Part shown: one piece after another, positions 1 to 6,953 of the stretch
How positions within the stretch are numbered: position 1 is the stretch's first letter
Layout of the letters: each line of letters begins with the position of its first letter
Origin: Clostridia bacterium
GTDB lineage: Bacteria > Bacillota > Clostridia > Christensenellales > Borkfalkiaceae
DNA: 64,000 bases
Direction: 5' to 3'
Assembly (NCBI GenBank): GCA_017463325.1
Contig: JAFTPK010000002.1
Span: 164,851 to 228,850 of the forward strand
The notes under the pieces: generated by a model
What the model saw: only the letters and a program-made list of their open reading frames with translations
Databases searched by the model: none
Told to the model about the DNA's origin: nothing
Translations under genes and position numbers: made by a program

Positions 1-2
1 AG

Positions 3-707
3 ACCAAGGACTACGACACATACAAAGCTCAATTCCAAATTATGACGAATGGGCGCGTACAGTTGGCTATGCGCACGGCGCAATATGAAGATTTGGATGC
101 GCTTGAAATCCGTGAGGGCGAATATAAGGGGAAAGATAAGAGAACGGGCAAACCTATCATTGAGTTTATCGAAGATGACGAAGAAAGAGAAAAGCAACCA
201 ATTATTGGCTACTACGCATTCTTCAAGCTCTTAAACGGTTTCTTCAAGTCTGTTTATTTCTCCAAGACCAAGGTAATCGAACACGCAAAGAGATACAGCA
301 AGGCTTTTGACTACAAGGTATTCTTAAAGGTTCAGAAAGGCGAAAGGCTCTCCGATTGGAAAGAAGAGAAGAAAGCGGAAACGCCTTGGATTGCACAATT
401 TGACGAAATGGCAAAGAACCTCGTGTTGCGCCAAGTCTTGAAGAAAGCACCGAAGTCTATTGAAATGAGAACGGCAGACGAAGTGGAAGATAAAAATGCA
501 CAGGATGCAAATCTTGCGGCGGTTATTGCAGGGCAACAGCAAACAAGCGAAGAGTTCTTCGACGGAACAGACGAAACGGTAGAACCCGTTGAATATACGG
601 AAGAAGATTTCGACAAAGAAACAGGCGAAGTGAAACCCAAACGTGGGCGCAAGAAAAAGGAAGTGAGCGTTGCTGCAACTTTCTTTGACGGTAACGATGG
701 CGAATAA
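3..707 (+). CDS. recT: RecT-family single-strand annealing recombinase (5' end cut by window)
   Basis: RecT-type phage recombinases anneal complementary single strands during homologous recombination. The reading frame is open from base 3, so the true start lies left of the window; the Met at 42 is internal. The visible 234 residues show the family's second half: a FYAFFKLLNGF-like core (here GYYAFFKLLNGF), then an FDEMAKNLVLRQVLKK stretch, and a long acidic/Lys-rich low-complexity tail (DETGEVKPKRGRKKK-like). The gene is followed with a 1-nt overlap (TAATG) by an SSB, a classic phage recombination pair. Family call is from remembered RecT motifs. Confidence 0.85.
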   Translation, partial: TKDYDTYKAQFQIMTNGRVQLAMRTAQYEDLDALEIREGEYKGKDKRTGKPIIEFIEDDEEREKQPIIGYYAFFKLLNGFFKSVYFSKTKVIEHAKRYSKAFDYKVFLKVQKGERLSDWKEEKKAETPWIAQFDEMAKNLVLRQVLKKAPKSIEMRTADEVEDKNAQDANLAAVIAGQQQTSEEFFDGTDETVEPVEYTEEDFDKETGEVKPKRGRKKKEVSVAATFFDGNDGE

Positions 708-1165
708 TGGTAATTCAACAGTATGACGAAAAACTGAAAAGGTGGGTCATATCCGGCGTTGGTCGTGTTGTGGCAAGGGACGGTCAAAGTCCCTTGCTGC
801 AAACGGTCGCCAAAGGATTCAAAAGAATAGGTTTTTCGGTAAATACAGGCACGACAATCAATGGGCAAGGGGAACATATCTACGAAACGGTTGTGTGTGC
901 GGTGTATAGCAATATGTGGAATAAGAAGCTTTACGATATTGCTACAACTTTGAAAAAGAACGACGTGGTGCAATTCGCAGGGTGGGTTAAAGAAGGTGAG
1001 TTTGAAGATAGAGAAACAGGAGAGATGAAACCGAGCAAAGAATGCCGCATTGAGTGGCTTTTACCGCTCAATCTTGTTGCTCCGCTTGTAAAACCTGAAA
1101 CCGACAAAAACATACCAACGAAATATGCTACGGGCGAAGAGAAAGACGACGACTATCTTTTTTAA
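707..1165 (+). CDS. ssb: Single-stranded DNA-binding protein
   Basis: 152 residues. It probably coats single-stranded DNA during phage replication and recombination. The body reads like an OB fold (alternating beta strands, FAGWVKEGEFEDRETGE loop) and the protein ends in the acidic-aromatic tip EKDDDYLF, which matches the SSB C-terminal tail (DDDxPF) used to recruit partner proteins. The start codon overlaps the recT stop, so translation is probably coupled; there is no strong independent ribosome binding site. The partner role with RecT is inferred from position. Confidence 0.75.
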   Translation: MVIQQYDEKLKRWVISGVGRVVARDGQSPLLQTVAKGFKRIGFSVNTGTTINGQGEHIYETVVCAVYSNMWNKKLYDIATTLKKNDVVQFAGWVKEGEFEDRETGEMKPSKECRIEWLLPLNLVAPLVKPETDKNIPTKYATGEEKDDDYLF

Positions 1166-1183
1166 TAAATAGGGAGAGGTGAA

Positions 1184-1447
1184 ATGGAAACAGACGATAG
1201 AAGAAAAAAAACGGGAATCCCGAATTTTGGTGGAAATCTCGTATTATCGGGATATGACACGGAGAGAGATTTGAATAAAGCCAAGAAAGACATTGAGCGT
1301 ATGCTTATGATTTTGAGTGCTGAAAGTGTGTACAACATTATCAAATTTCTTGCTCCATATAGAGCTGAAATGGCAAAGAGGGAACAGTTGGAATACAACG
1401 ACCTTACCGAAAGGGCAAAAAATGGAAAAACAAATCAAAAGCCGTAA
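1184..1447 (+). CDS. Small hypothetical early protein
   Basis: 87 residues with no motif I recognise. It is charged throughout, with a central helix-rich stretch (DLNKAKKDIERMLMILSAES). The start has a good ribosome binding site (GGGAGAGG, 7 nt upstream). Its 3' end overlaps the next gene by 26 bp. It is part of the early operon between ssb and a methylase-like gene. Confidence 0.65.
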   Translation: METDDRRKKTGIPNFGGNLVLSGYDTERDLNKAKKDIERMLMILSAESVYNIIKFLAPYRAEMAKREQLEYNDLTERAKNGKTNQKP

Positions 1448-1865
1448 GAGAGTAAAAGAATTTGCCGAGGTATTCACCGCAGAGCGCGAGGTTAAAGCTA
1501 TGTGCGACCTTATTCCCGACGAAATTTGGAATAATATCGAAAGCACCTTTCTTGAACCCGCTTGCGGAAACGGAAACTTTCTCGTTGAGATTTTTTCAAG
1601 AAAGTTGGAGCGTTGCAATAGTGAAAAAGACGGGCTTAAAGCATTGGCGAGCATAGTCGGCGTGGATATTCAAAATGACAACGTAGAAGAGAGCAGAAAA
1701 CGACTGCGCGAGTTGTACCTGAAACGGTTTCCGTCGGCAAACGCATTTTGTCTTGTTTTATTGGCACAGATACTGCACAACAATATATTCTGCGACGACA
1801 GCCTAAAAAGGATGCAGTCGTGGATAGATGAAACAAAGCCAACACAATTAAAATTGGAGATTTGA
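1422..1865 (+). CDS. Truncated SAM-dependent methyltransferase-like protein
   Basis: 147 residues. It contains the SAM-binding motif of N6-adenine methylases (LEPACGNGNFLVEI, residues 40-53) followed by an acidic strand-2 end (IVGVDIQNDNVEESRKRL). The sequence stops before any catalytic (N/D)PP(Y/F), so it looks like only the SAM-binding half of the fold. It could be a truncated relic, a regulatory subunit, or a stand-alone Rossmann protein. The Met at 1422 is chosen because an AAGGG site lies just upstream; the longer frame overlaps its neighbour heavily. Confidence 0.6.
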   Translation: MEKQIKSRKRVKEFAEVFTAEREVKAMCDLIPDEIWNNIESTFLEPACGNGNFLVEIFSRKLERCNSEKDGLKALASIVGVDIQNDNVEESRKRLRELYLKRFPSANAFCLVLLAQILHNNIFCDDSLKRMQSWIDETKPTQLKLEI

Positions 1866-1869
1866 AACA

Positions 1870-2475
1870 ATGAAGATTATACCTTCTTTTGACAACATAG
1901 AAAAAGGCTACTGCGTATTTGATAAACGCGGGAAGTATAAAGGGTTGGACGAGAACGACATTCCGCAGTTTTCAAAACCGCTTTCATTGGAAGTAATGAT
2001 TGCTCACGGTGTATTCAAAAAGCATCTCACAATAGAGATATTATTGGATAGGAAACGGGAAAGAAGAGCGTTTTGCTTTGGTTATGAAAACAAAAGATAT
2101 TCCTACACTTTTGAATATTCGCAAGCAGGGTACGACGAAATGCTCAAAAAGATTGAAAGAGTGTTGCGCGACGACTTGCGACACATAACAGAATTGTTGG
2201 ATGATATTTCCGCGCCACAACTATACGCTAAATATTGCCACGAAAACAACGGGCGAGAAAGCGATAAAGAACGGAATAAACGGTATCTTATTCTTGGAAA
2301 TATGTACAAGGTTGAGAATGTTGAAATGGGGCAGAGTAGTACGAGTATTTCATTGCGCGGAATAAAAGGCTCTTTTAATAGCGTGAGTTTTAATTTCTTT
2401 GTAATGATTGACGGGGAATACAAAGAACACGATATTTACAAGGATAAAAAATACAATCCGTATTTGCGGGGGTAA
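1870..2475 (+). CDS. Hypothetical phage protein
   Basis: 201 residues, not recognised. Mixed alpha/beta composition with many Lys/Asp residues and no signal peptide, membrane segment or Cys motif. A ribosome binding site (GGAG) lies 10 nt before the ATG. It is separated from its neighbours by 4 bp and 1 bp, so it is co-transcribed with the early genes. Confidence 0.65.
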   Translation: MKIIPSFDNIEKGYCVFDKRGKYKGLDENDIPQFSKPLSLEVMIAHGVFKKHLTIEILLDRKRERRAFCFGYENKRYSYTFEYSQAGYDEMLKKIERVLRDDLRHITELLDDISAPQLYAKYCHENNGRESDKERNKRYLILGNMYKVENVEMGQSSTSISLRGIKGSFNSVSFNFFVMIDGEYKEHDIYKDKKYNPYLRG

Positions 2476-2476
2476 T

Positions 2477-3148
2477 ATGAAAAAGACGAAAATTGATTGG
2501 TGCGACTGCACAGTAAATCCCGTTGTTGGGTGTAAAAACGGTTGTGAATACTGCTACGCAAAGAAGATTAACGACAGGTTCAAATTCATCCCTGATTTTA
2601 AGAAACCGCAATTCTTCCCGGAACGACTGAAACAGTTTGAAAGTGAAGCTACCAAAAGCGTATTTATCGACAGTATGAGCGATATAGCGAATTGGAAACA
2701 GGCTTGGTTTGACGAAACTATGGAGGCAATCCATAATAATCCGCAACACAAATACATTGCCCTTACGAAAAATGTCGCCGAGTTAAGAGAAAGACAATGG
2801 TTGTATTTCTGTAAGTACACAAAAGTTCAACCGCACAATCTCTTTGTTGGAATGACGATTACTCAAAACGGGCATCCTTCGCTGAAACCACTCAACGTTG
2901 ACTTTTTGAGTATCGAACCGTTGTTAGAACCGATTGATATAATTCCGTATATAGACCCGGTGCTGAAAACAGTAATTATTGGGGCTGAAACAGGCAATAG
3001 AAAGCAAAAAGTAATACCCAAAAAACAATGGGTGGAAGATATTGTGGATGCGGCTACCATTTATGGCGTGGGTATTTTTATGAAGGAAAGCCTGCGTGGG
3101 ATAATGGGAGAAGATTTCAGACAAGATAAATTGCCTTGGCAACATTAG
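2477..3148 (+). CDS. DUF5131 (phage Gp37/Gp68) family protein
   Basis: 223 residues. The N-terminus has TKIDWCDCTVNPVVGC followed by CKNGCEYCYAKK, a Cx3Cx2C cluster with the spacing of a radical-SAM iron-sulfur site. Next come the family-typical segments FIDSMSDI, ALTKN and FVGMTITQ, and a C-terminal IIGAETGNRKQK. Proteins of this family are common in phages and mobile elements; the Cys cluster suggests 4Fe-4S/SAM chemistry but the substrate is unknown to me. Start at 2477 follows the preceding TAA by one base. Family confident, function not. Confidence 0.8.
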   Translation: MKKTKIDWCDCTVNPVVGCKNGCEYCYAKKINDRFKFIPDFKKPQFFPERLKQFESEATKSVFIDSMSDIANWKQAWFDETMEAIHNNPQHKYIALTKNVAELRERQWLYFCKYTKVQPHNLFVGMTITQNGHPSLKPLNVDFLSIEPLLEPIDIIPYIDPVLKTVIIGAETGNRKQKVIPKKQWVEDIVDAATIYGVGIFMKESLRGIMGEDFRQDKLPWQH

Positions 3149-3158
3149 GAGTAAGGAT

Positions 3159-3566
3159 ATGGGATTTACAAGAAATCGGTACAACGGAAAATATAACGCA
3201 AAAAAAATAGTAATAGACGGACACGAGTTTGCGAGTAATAAGGAAGCAAAGAGATACGGGGAACTTTCGTATCTTTTGGAGCAAGGCAAAATCAAAGACC
3301 TTGAAATCCAAAAAGAGTTTCTACTTATTCCTACGCAAAGAGAGCCTGATATTATTGGCAAGCGCGGTGGAGTAAAAAAAGGAAAGGTAATAGAGCAATC
3401 CGTGAAATACATAGCGGACTTTGTTTACACCGACGTGGAAACAGGGGAAATGGTTGTTGAAGATGTCAAAGGCTACCGCGACCCTGCGAGCGCGGGGATT
3501 GTCAAGTATATCTTAAAACGAAAAATGATGCTGTATTTCCACGGAATCCGAATAAAGGAGATTTGA
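3159..3566 (+). CDS. DUF1064 family nuclease-like protein
   Basis: 135 residues. The N-terminus (NRYNGKYNAKKI...FASNKEAKRYGEL) and the later YIADFVYTDVETGEMVVEDVKG match the DUF1064 family found in phage replication regions. The D..(x)..EDVKG acidic-Lys arrangement resembles the catalytic core of PD-(D/E)xK nucleases, so it may process branched or damaged DNA. The C-terminal KRKMMLYFHGI is also typical. Ribosome binding site AGGAG precedes the ATG. Enzymatic role is inferred. Confidence 0.75.
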   Translation: MGFTRNRYNGKYNAKKIVIDGHEFASNKEAKRYGELSYLLEQGKIKDLEIQKEFLLIPTQREPDIIGKRGGVKKGKVIEQSVKYIADFVYTDVETGEMVVEDVKGYRDPASAGIVKYILKRKMMLYFHGIRIKEI

Positions 3567-3571
3567 GAATA

Positions 3572-3787
3572 ATGGGAACGACTGATATTTGCGAACTTGT
3601 GATAAAAGAAATAACGGAAAGTGAGCTGTCCGTTAATAGCATAGCGAAAAAGTCCGGGATAAGCGAGGCGGCAATTCGCGGTTGGTTGCGCGGGAAAGGA
3701 ACACCGTCCATTGCAAACGCACAGTTTGTATTGTCAGTCTTGGGCAAAGAACTTTGTATTAAGGAGAAAGCGACCAATGGGCAATAG
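3572..3787 (+). CDS. Helix-turn-helix DNA-binding protein
   Basis: 71 residues. A compact HTH of the XRE/Cro type is visible: ELSVNSIAKKSGISEAAIRGWLRG, then TPSIANAQFVLSVLG. The second helix plus 'GISEAAIRGW' is the expected recognition region. It is probably a transcription regulator for phage genes. The ATG at 3572 lies 11 nt after GGAG; an upstream TTG at 3563 sits too close to the same site. It overlaps the next gene by 11 bp. Confidence 0.7.
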   Translation: MGTTDICELVIKEITESELSVNSIAKKSGISEAAIRGWLRGKGTPSIANAQFVLSVLGKELCIKEKATNGQ

Positions 3788-3977
3788 AAAGATTTTTCGC
3801 TGTAAATGCAAAAAGGAAAACGGGCAGATTTGCGGCAATCCTTTATATGCAGTAAAAGACGGGGAAGTGGTTATGAAACGCCACGGCAGGGAAATACGAT
3901 TCCCGGAAGAACAACGCGCCGAAATCAAATGCGAGCGATGCGGCGGTATAACGATAGTAGGAGAGAAGAATGGATAA
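3777..3977 (+). CDS. Small zinc-ribbon protein (Com-like)
   Basis: 66 residues with two Cys clusters: FRCKCKKENGQICGNPL near the N-terminus and IKCERCGGI near the C-terminus, the layout of a four-Cys zinc ribbon. Similar small proteins (for example Mu Com) act on RNA, but no specific role can be assigned. The start follows an AAGGAG 11 nt upstream. It overlaps both neighbours by 8-11 bp. Confidence 0.6.
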   Translation: MGNRKIFRCKCKKENGQICGNPLYAVKDGEVVMKRHGREIRFPEEQRAEIKCERCGGITIVGEKNG

Positions 3978-4314
3978 GAAAGAACGAGTTGGCGAAATGG
4001 CAAAAATCATCAAACCTTTAATGCCGAATCAATGTGGATTTGTGGAAGAAATGGGTTGCGTTTTTGGCGACGACATAGATTGTCCCGAATGCGTAATAGC
4101 GCAACGGCTCGTGGAAGTCGGATATAAAAAAGAGAGTGAAGTAGCAGGGGAGATTTTGGGAGAGATACGAAAAGCGGTCTTTGATTATCTGAATGTAAAA
4201 AATGAACAACAAGCAGATAACCTTTCTTTAATTGATAGCACATTGACATACGATGTTGTAACGAAAAAGATTACGGAGATTGCAAAACGATTGAAATGCG
4301 AGGTGAAAGAGTGA
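3970..4314 (+). CDS. Hypothetical protein with Cys-x2-Cys motif
   Basis: 114 residues. The N-terminal third contains a Cys-rich segment (QCGFVEEMGCVFGDDIDCPECVIAQRL) that could bind a metal; the rest is helical and charged. The same general design (Met-Asp/Glu..., C..C..C..C, then helix) recurs in the small early proteins at 10142 and 13543, so these may be a family within this phage. No function assigned. Confidence 0.6.
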   Translation: MDKKERVGEMAKIIKPLMPNQCGFVEEMGCVFGDDIDCPECVIAQRLVEVGYKKESEVAGEILGEIRKAVFDYLNVKNEQQADNLSLIDSTLTYDVVTKKITEIAKRLKCEVKE

Positions 4315-5063
4315 AATACATTGGGAGCAAGTCGAAAATTGCATCGGAGATTGTGCCGATTTTGCAGAACATCATAGACGAAAATAAAATTGAGTTTTAC
4401 ATAGAGCCTTTTGTGGGCGGTTTTAATATCATTGATAAAATCAAATGTGTTGTGCGCATAGGCGCGGATATTGATAAGCTCGTGTGCAATCTCGTAGTTG
4501 AGTGCAGAAGAAATCCTTATTTACTCGATACGCTTAAAACGCCAACGCGTGAAGAATATTACGACGTTCGGGATAATCCGCATAAATACCAAAGTTGGTA
4601 CAGGGCGGCAATACTTCTCTTTGCATCGTATAACTCGCGCGTGTACGGCGGTTGCTATGGAGCGACGGCTAAAACGAAAGACGGAAAAACTCGTGATTAT
4701 TTTGAAGAAGCGAAGAGAAATTTTCAAAACCAACTTCCCAAATTAACAAATATATTCATTCAAAACTGCGATTATAGAAAAATGGTATTGCCAAAGCCTG
4801 CAAAAATGTTATTTTATTGCGACCCGCCTTACGCTGAAGGAATTGGCTACGGGGGGGGATTCGATACCGAAGAGTTTTGGAATTGGTGCAGAGAGCAAAC
4901 CAAAGAAGGAAATATAGTTATTGTTAGCGAAAACTCCGCGCCGAAAGATTTTGCTTGTATTTGGGAAAAGGGCGTTGAAAGTCATTTGAATAATCGAAAT
5001 AAGACGAGAAAAACGGAAAGACTTTTTATGTGTATGGATTGCACGTATGGGGTGCAGTCGTGA
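4311..5063 (+). CDS. dam: D12-class DNA N6-adenine methyltransferase (Dam-like)
   Basis: 250 residues. It transfers a methyl group from SAM to adenine N6 in DNA, probably to mask phage DNA from host restriction. The N-terminal KYIGSKSKIA (residues 2-11) and IEPFVGG (31-37) form the SAM pocket, and DPPY (171-174) is the catalytic motif; the order is that of alpha-class enzymes. A GTG start at 4311 gives the canonical N-terminus; an ATG at 4296 would add five residues. A G8 tract (4851-4858) codes for Gly-Gly-Gly (181-183) just after the catalytic motif. The frame is intact at this tract length. Confidence 0.85.
   Translation: MKYIGSKSKIASEIVPILQNIIDENKIEFYIEPFVGGFNIIDKIKCVVRIGADIDKLVCNLVVECRRNPYLLDTLKTPTREEYYDVRDNPHKYQSWYRAAILLFASYNSRVYGGCYGATAKTKDGKTRDYFEEAKRNFQNQLPKLTNIFIQNCDYRKMVLPKPAKMLFYCDPPYAEGIGYGGGFDTEEFWNWCREQTKEGNIVIVSENSAPKDFACIWEKGVESHLNNRNKTRKTERLFMCMDCTYGVQS
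4851..4858 (+). repeat. G8 homopolymer tract in dam-like gene
   Basis: Eight consecutive G on the coding strand, first of seven G8-G10 tracts in 4.3 kb. A gain or loss of one base would shift the frame just downstream of the DPPY motif and remove the last third of the enzyme. Confidence 0.9.
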
Positions 5064-5266
5064 AATACAAAAAGATTGACGAGTATATAACTTACACCCC
5101 GCCCGAAGAACTTGCAATCTGTGAAGATTGCCCGTACCCAACGGCGCAATGCGGGGATAGAGGGTGCAGACACTTTCTATCAGCAAAGAAAGCATTGGAA
5201 GAGAATCGAAGAAAGGAAAAACAGAACGGTGGAAAAGTACATAAACAAAATCATTCGCGCGGATAG
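5060..5266 (+). CDS. Small Cys-rich hypothetical protein
   Basis: 68 residues beginning at a GTG that overlaps the methyltransferase stop (GTGA). It contains ICEDCPYPTAQCGDRGCRHF, four Cys that could bind zinc or a cluster. The 3' end overlaps the next methyltransferase start by 38 bp. Alternative: the overlapping frame could start earlier, but its upstream part reads as an out-of-frame translation of this gene. Confidence 0.5.
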   Translation: MKYKKIDEYITYTPPEELAICEDCPYPTAQCGDRGCRHFLSAKKALEENRRKEKQNGGKVHKQNHSRG

Positions 5267-5942
5267 CTACGACTTCATAAAAAGCATACCCGATAAGAGT
5301 ATTGATTGTATCTATACGGATATTCCCTATTTATATGTAAACGGTGGTGTTGGACATAGTGAGCTGTGTGTGAGAACGGCGAGAAAGAAAAAGGAACTTG
5401 AAGATATTTCAAAAGGGATTGATTACTCCATTCTCGAAGAGTTCAAAAGGGTTCTCAAAAAAGTCAACATTTTCATTTGGTGTAGCAAGATGCAACTGCT
5501 CGATATTATGAAATGGGGGGGGGGTTACAATACTGACTTGTTAGTATGGTGTAAGACGAATCCCACTCCGCAAACGAATAATATTTGGTTGCCCGATTTA
5601 GAGTATTGCGTATATATGCGGGAGTTCGGCGTACCCTTAAACGACGGCTACGAGCTGAAAAGTAAATGGTATTGCTCCCCGGCGAATAAAAGCGACAAGG
5701 ATTTATTTGAGCATCCAACAATCAAACCCCTTCAACTTGTGGAACGGCATTTGCTACACGCAACGCAACCAAACGATATTGTAGCAGATTTCTTTGTTGG
5801 GAGCGGCACGACGGCTGTCGCCTGCAAGGAGATAGGGCGACGGTATATCGGGGTGGAAATTGAAGAAAAGTGGGTAAAGGTCGCGAACGATAGACTAAAC
5901 GGAATAGACCAAAACGGACAAATAAGCCTCTTTTTAAGATAA
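5229..5942 (+). CDS. DNA N4-cytosine/N6-adenine methyltransferase (beta-class order)
   Basis: 237 residues. The catalytic motif is DIPY (31-34) in the strand context IDCIYTDIPY, and the SAM motif FFVGSGTTA (188-196) comes after it with HPTIKPLQL in between, which is the order of beta-class DNA methyltransferases. DIPY instead of DPPY/SPPY is a small deviation. GTG 5229 is chosen because everything upstream is the antiregister of the preceding gene. A G10 tract (5515-5524) codes for Gly 97-99 in WGGGY. Likely role: modifying phage DNA against restriction. Confidence 0.8.
   Translation: MEKYINKIIRADSYDFIKSIPDKSIDCIYTDIPYLYVNGGVGHSELCVRTARKKKELEDISKGIDYSILEEFKRVLKKVNIFIWCSKMQLLDIMKWGGGYNTDLLVWCKTNPTPQTNNIWLPDLEYCVYMREFGVPLNDGYELKSKWYCSPANKSDKDLFEHPTIKPLQLVERHLLHATQPNDIVADFFVGSGTTAVACKEIGRRYIGVEIEEKWVKVANDRLNGIDQNGQISLFLR
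5515..5524 (+). repeat. G10 homopolymer tract in methyltransferase gene
   Basis: Ten consecutive G coding for Trp (last two bases) plus Gly-Gly-Gly. The gene is in frame at this length; a slip would truncate it before the FxGxGT motif. Confidence 0.9.
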
Positions 5943-5962
5943 CATTTCAGGAGAAAATAGAA

Positions 5963-6337
5963 ATGGATAAAGCAAAGATAAAAGCACAGTTTCTCAAATA
6001 CAGCAAGGAGCAAATTATAGATGCAATGCTTTCGGAAACAATCTTCAATGAAGCAAGCCATATTCTGCACCGTTGTTGGCATACGAAGCACGACGAGCTT
6101 TACAAGGCTATGTGCAAAGCGGGAGAAGAAGAGAAGGCTGCATTAACTGCTTTCGTTGAATACCAAAAAGAACTCGCCGAAAAGTATGGCGACGGAGAAA
6201 GGTTTAAGTTTTCAAGGCTGTCGTCGCAAGAATCTATAAAGTATGATAAACTGTCGGCGGCGTGGGATGAAACGCGTAAACGATACGAAAAGGCAAACAA
6301 ACAAATCGACACATTTTATAGGGAGTGCAAGTTATGA
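5963..6337 (+). CDS. Hypothetical helical protein
   Basis: 124 residues, strongly helical and charged, with coiled-coil-like stretches (GEEEKAALTAFVEYQKELAEKYG and AWDETRKRYEKANKQID). No recognised domain. Good ribosome binding site (CAGGAG) upstream; overlaps the next gene by 4 bp (ATGA). Confidence 0.6.
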   Translation: MDKAKIKAQFLKYSKEQIIDAMLSETIFNEASHILHRCWHTKHDELYKAMCKAGEEEKAALTAFVEYQKELAEKYGDGERFKFSRLSSQESIKYDKLSAAWDETRKRYEKANKQIDTFYRECKL

Positions 6338-6618
6338 AACCTTCGTTAAACAGAACGGTTTATTGCATATACGAAGATTGCATACTCACGGAAGAAGTTT
6401 ACGCGCTCGGTGCGGACAGCTTTATTGTTGCGAGCTTCGGGAGTATGACAAATTCCGATAGTTGGGAATATTTCTTTGAAGAGTACAATGAAACTTGGTT
6501 CACAAGCCTTGCAAGAGCAAAGAAAAAATTGAAGGCGAAATACCATAGAGAACACGAAAAATCTTGTACTTTTGTTGAGATTGAGAGTGGATATTACGAG
6601 GCTATACCTGAAAAATGA
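6334..6618 (+). CDS. Hypothetical protein
   Basis: 94 residues, not recognised, beta-rich first half (TVYCIYEDCILTEEVYAL) with aromatic residues after it (SWEYFFEEYNETW). The Met at 6334 is preferred because GGGAG lies 9 nt upstream. It overlaps the PAPS-reductase-like gene by 4 bp. Confidence 0.6.
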   Translation: MKPSLNRTVYCIYEDCILTEEVYALGADSFIVASFGSMTNSDSWEYFFEEYNETWFTSLARAKKKLKAKYHREHEKSCTFVEIESGYYEAIPEK

Positions 6619-6953
6619 CAAATTATCGCCTTCTTAACAAATACATAACCGAAGAAATAGACCCAAACGCGGTTTACGTTCTCTCGCTTTCATACGGAAA
6701 AGATAGTCTTGCTTGCCTTGGGGCGATTGAAAAACTTGGACTTCCGCTCCACAGAATCGTACACGCAGAGGTGTGGGCTACGGACACAATCCCCGCCGAC
6801 TTGCCGCCTATGGTGGATTTTAAGGCAAAGGCAGATGAAATTATAGAACGGCGTTGGGGAATAAAAGTCGAGCATATTTGCGCAACGAAGAAGATTTGCG
6901 GGGGGGGGTCAACAAAAACTCTCTTACGAACAGATGTTCTACAATGTGCTTGA
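6615..6953 (+). CDS. PAPS-reductase/DndC-like N-terminal part (frame ends after G9 tract)
   Basis: First 112 residues of a PP-loop protein. SLSYGKDSLACLGAIEK (24-40) is the PP-loop that binds ATP or PAPS, followed by the family-typical RIVHAEVWATDTIPADLP. Such proteins are common in phages beside DNA methyltransferases and resemble the sulfur-transfer enzymes used in DNA phosphorothioation, although that role is not shown. At the G9 tract (6900-6908) this frame runs into a stop at 6951-6953. With eight G the frame would join the downstream part and stay open to 7755, so the gene is OFF in this sequence or carries an error. Confidence 0.7.
   Translation: MTNYRLLNKYITEEIDPNAVYVLSLSYGKDSLACLGAIEKLGLPLHRIVHAEVWATDTIPADLPPMVDFKAKADEIIERRWGIKVEHICATKKICGGGSTKTLLRTDVLQCA
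6900..6908 (+). repeat. G9 tract at frame break of PAPS-reductase-like gene
   Basis: Nine G after TGC. Eight G give Cys-Gly-Gly-Gly-Gln-Gln-Lys-Leu-Ser and an uninterrupted 380-codon frame; nine give a stop 15 codons later; ten open the third frame to 7321. Confidence 0.9.

Noticed and set aside
332..973. 213-codon minus-strand frame
   Set aside because: Antisense to recT and ssb, both well supported; no ribosome binding site.
5112..5228. N-terminal extension of the beta-class methyltransferase
   Set aside because: These 39 codons are the shifted reading of the Cys-rich gene at 5060 and lack family similarity.
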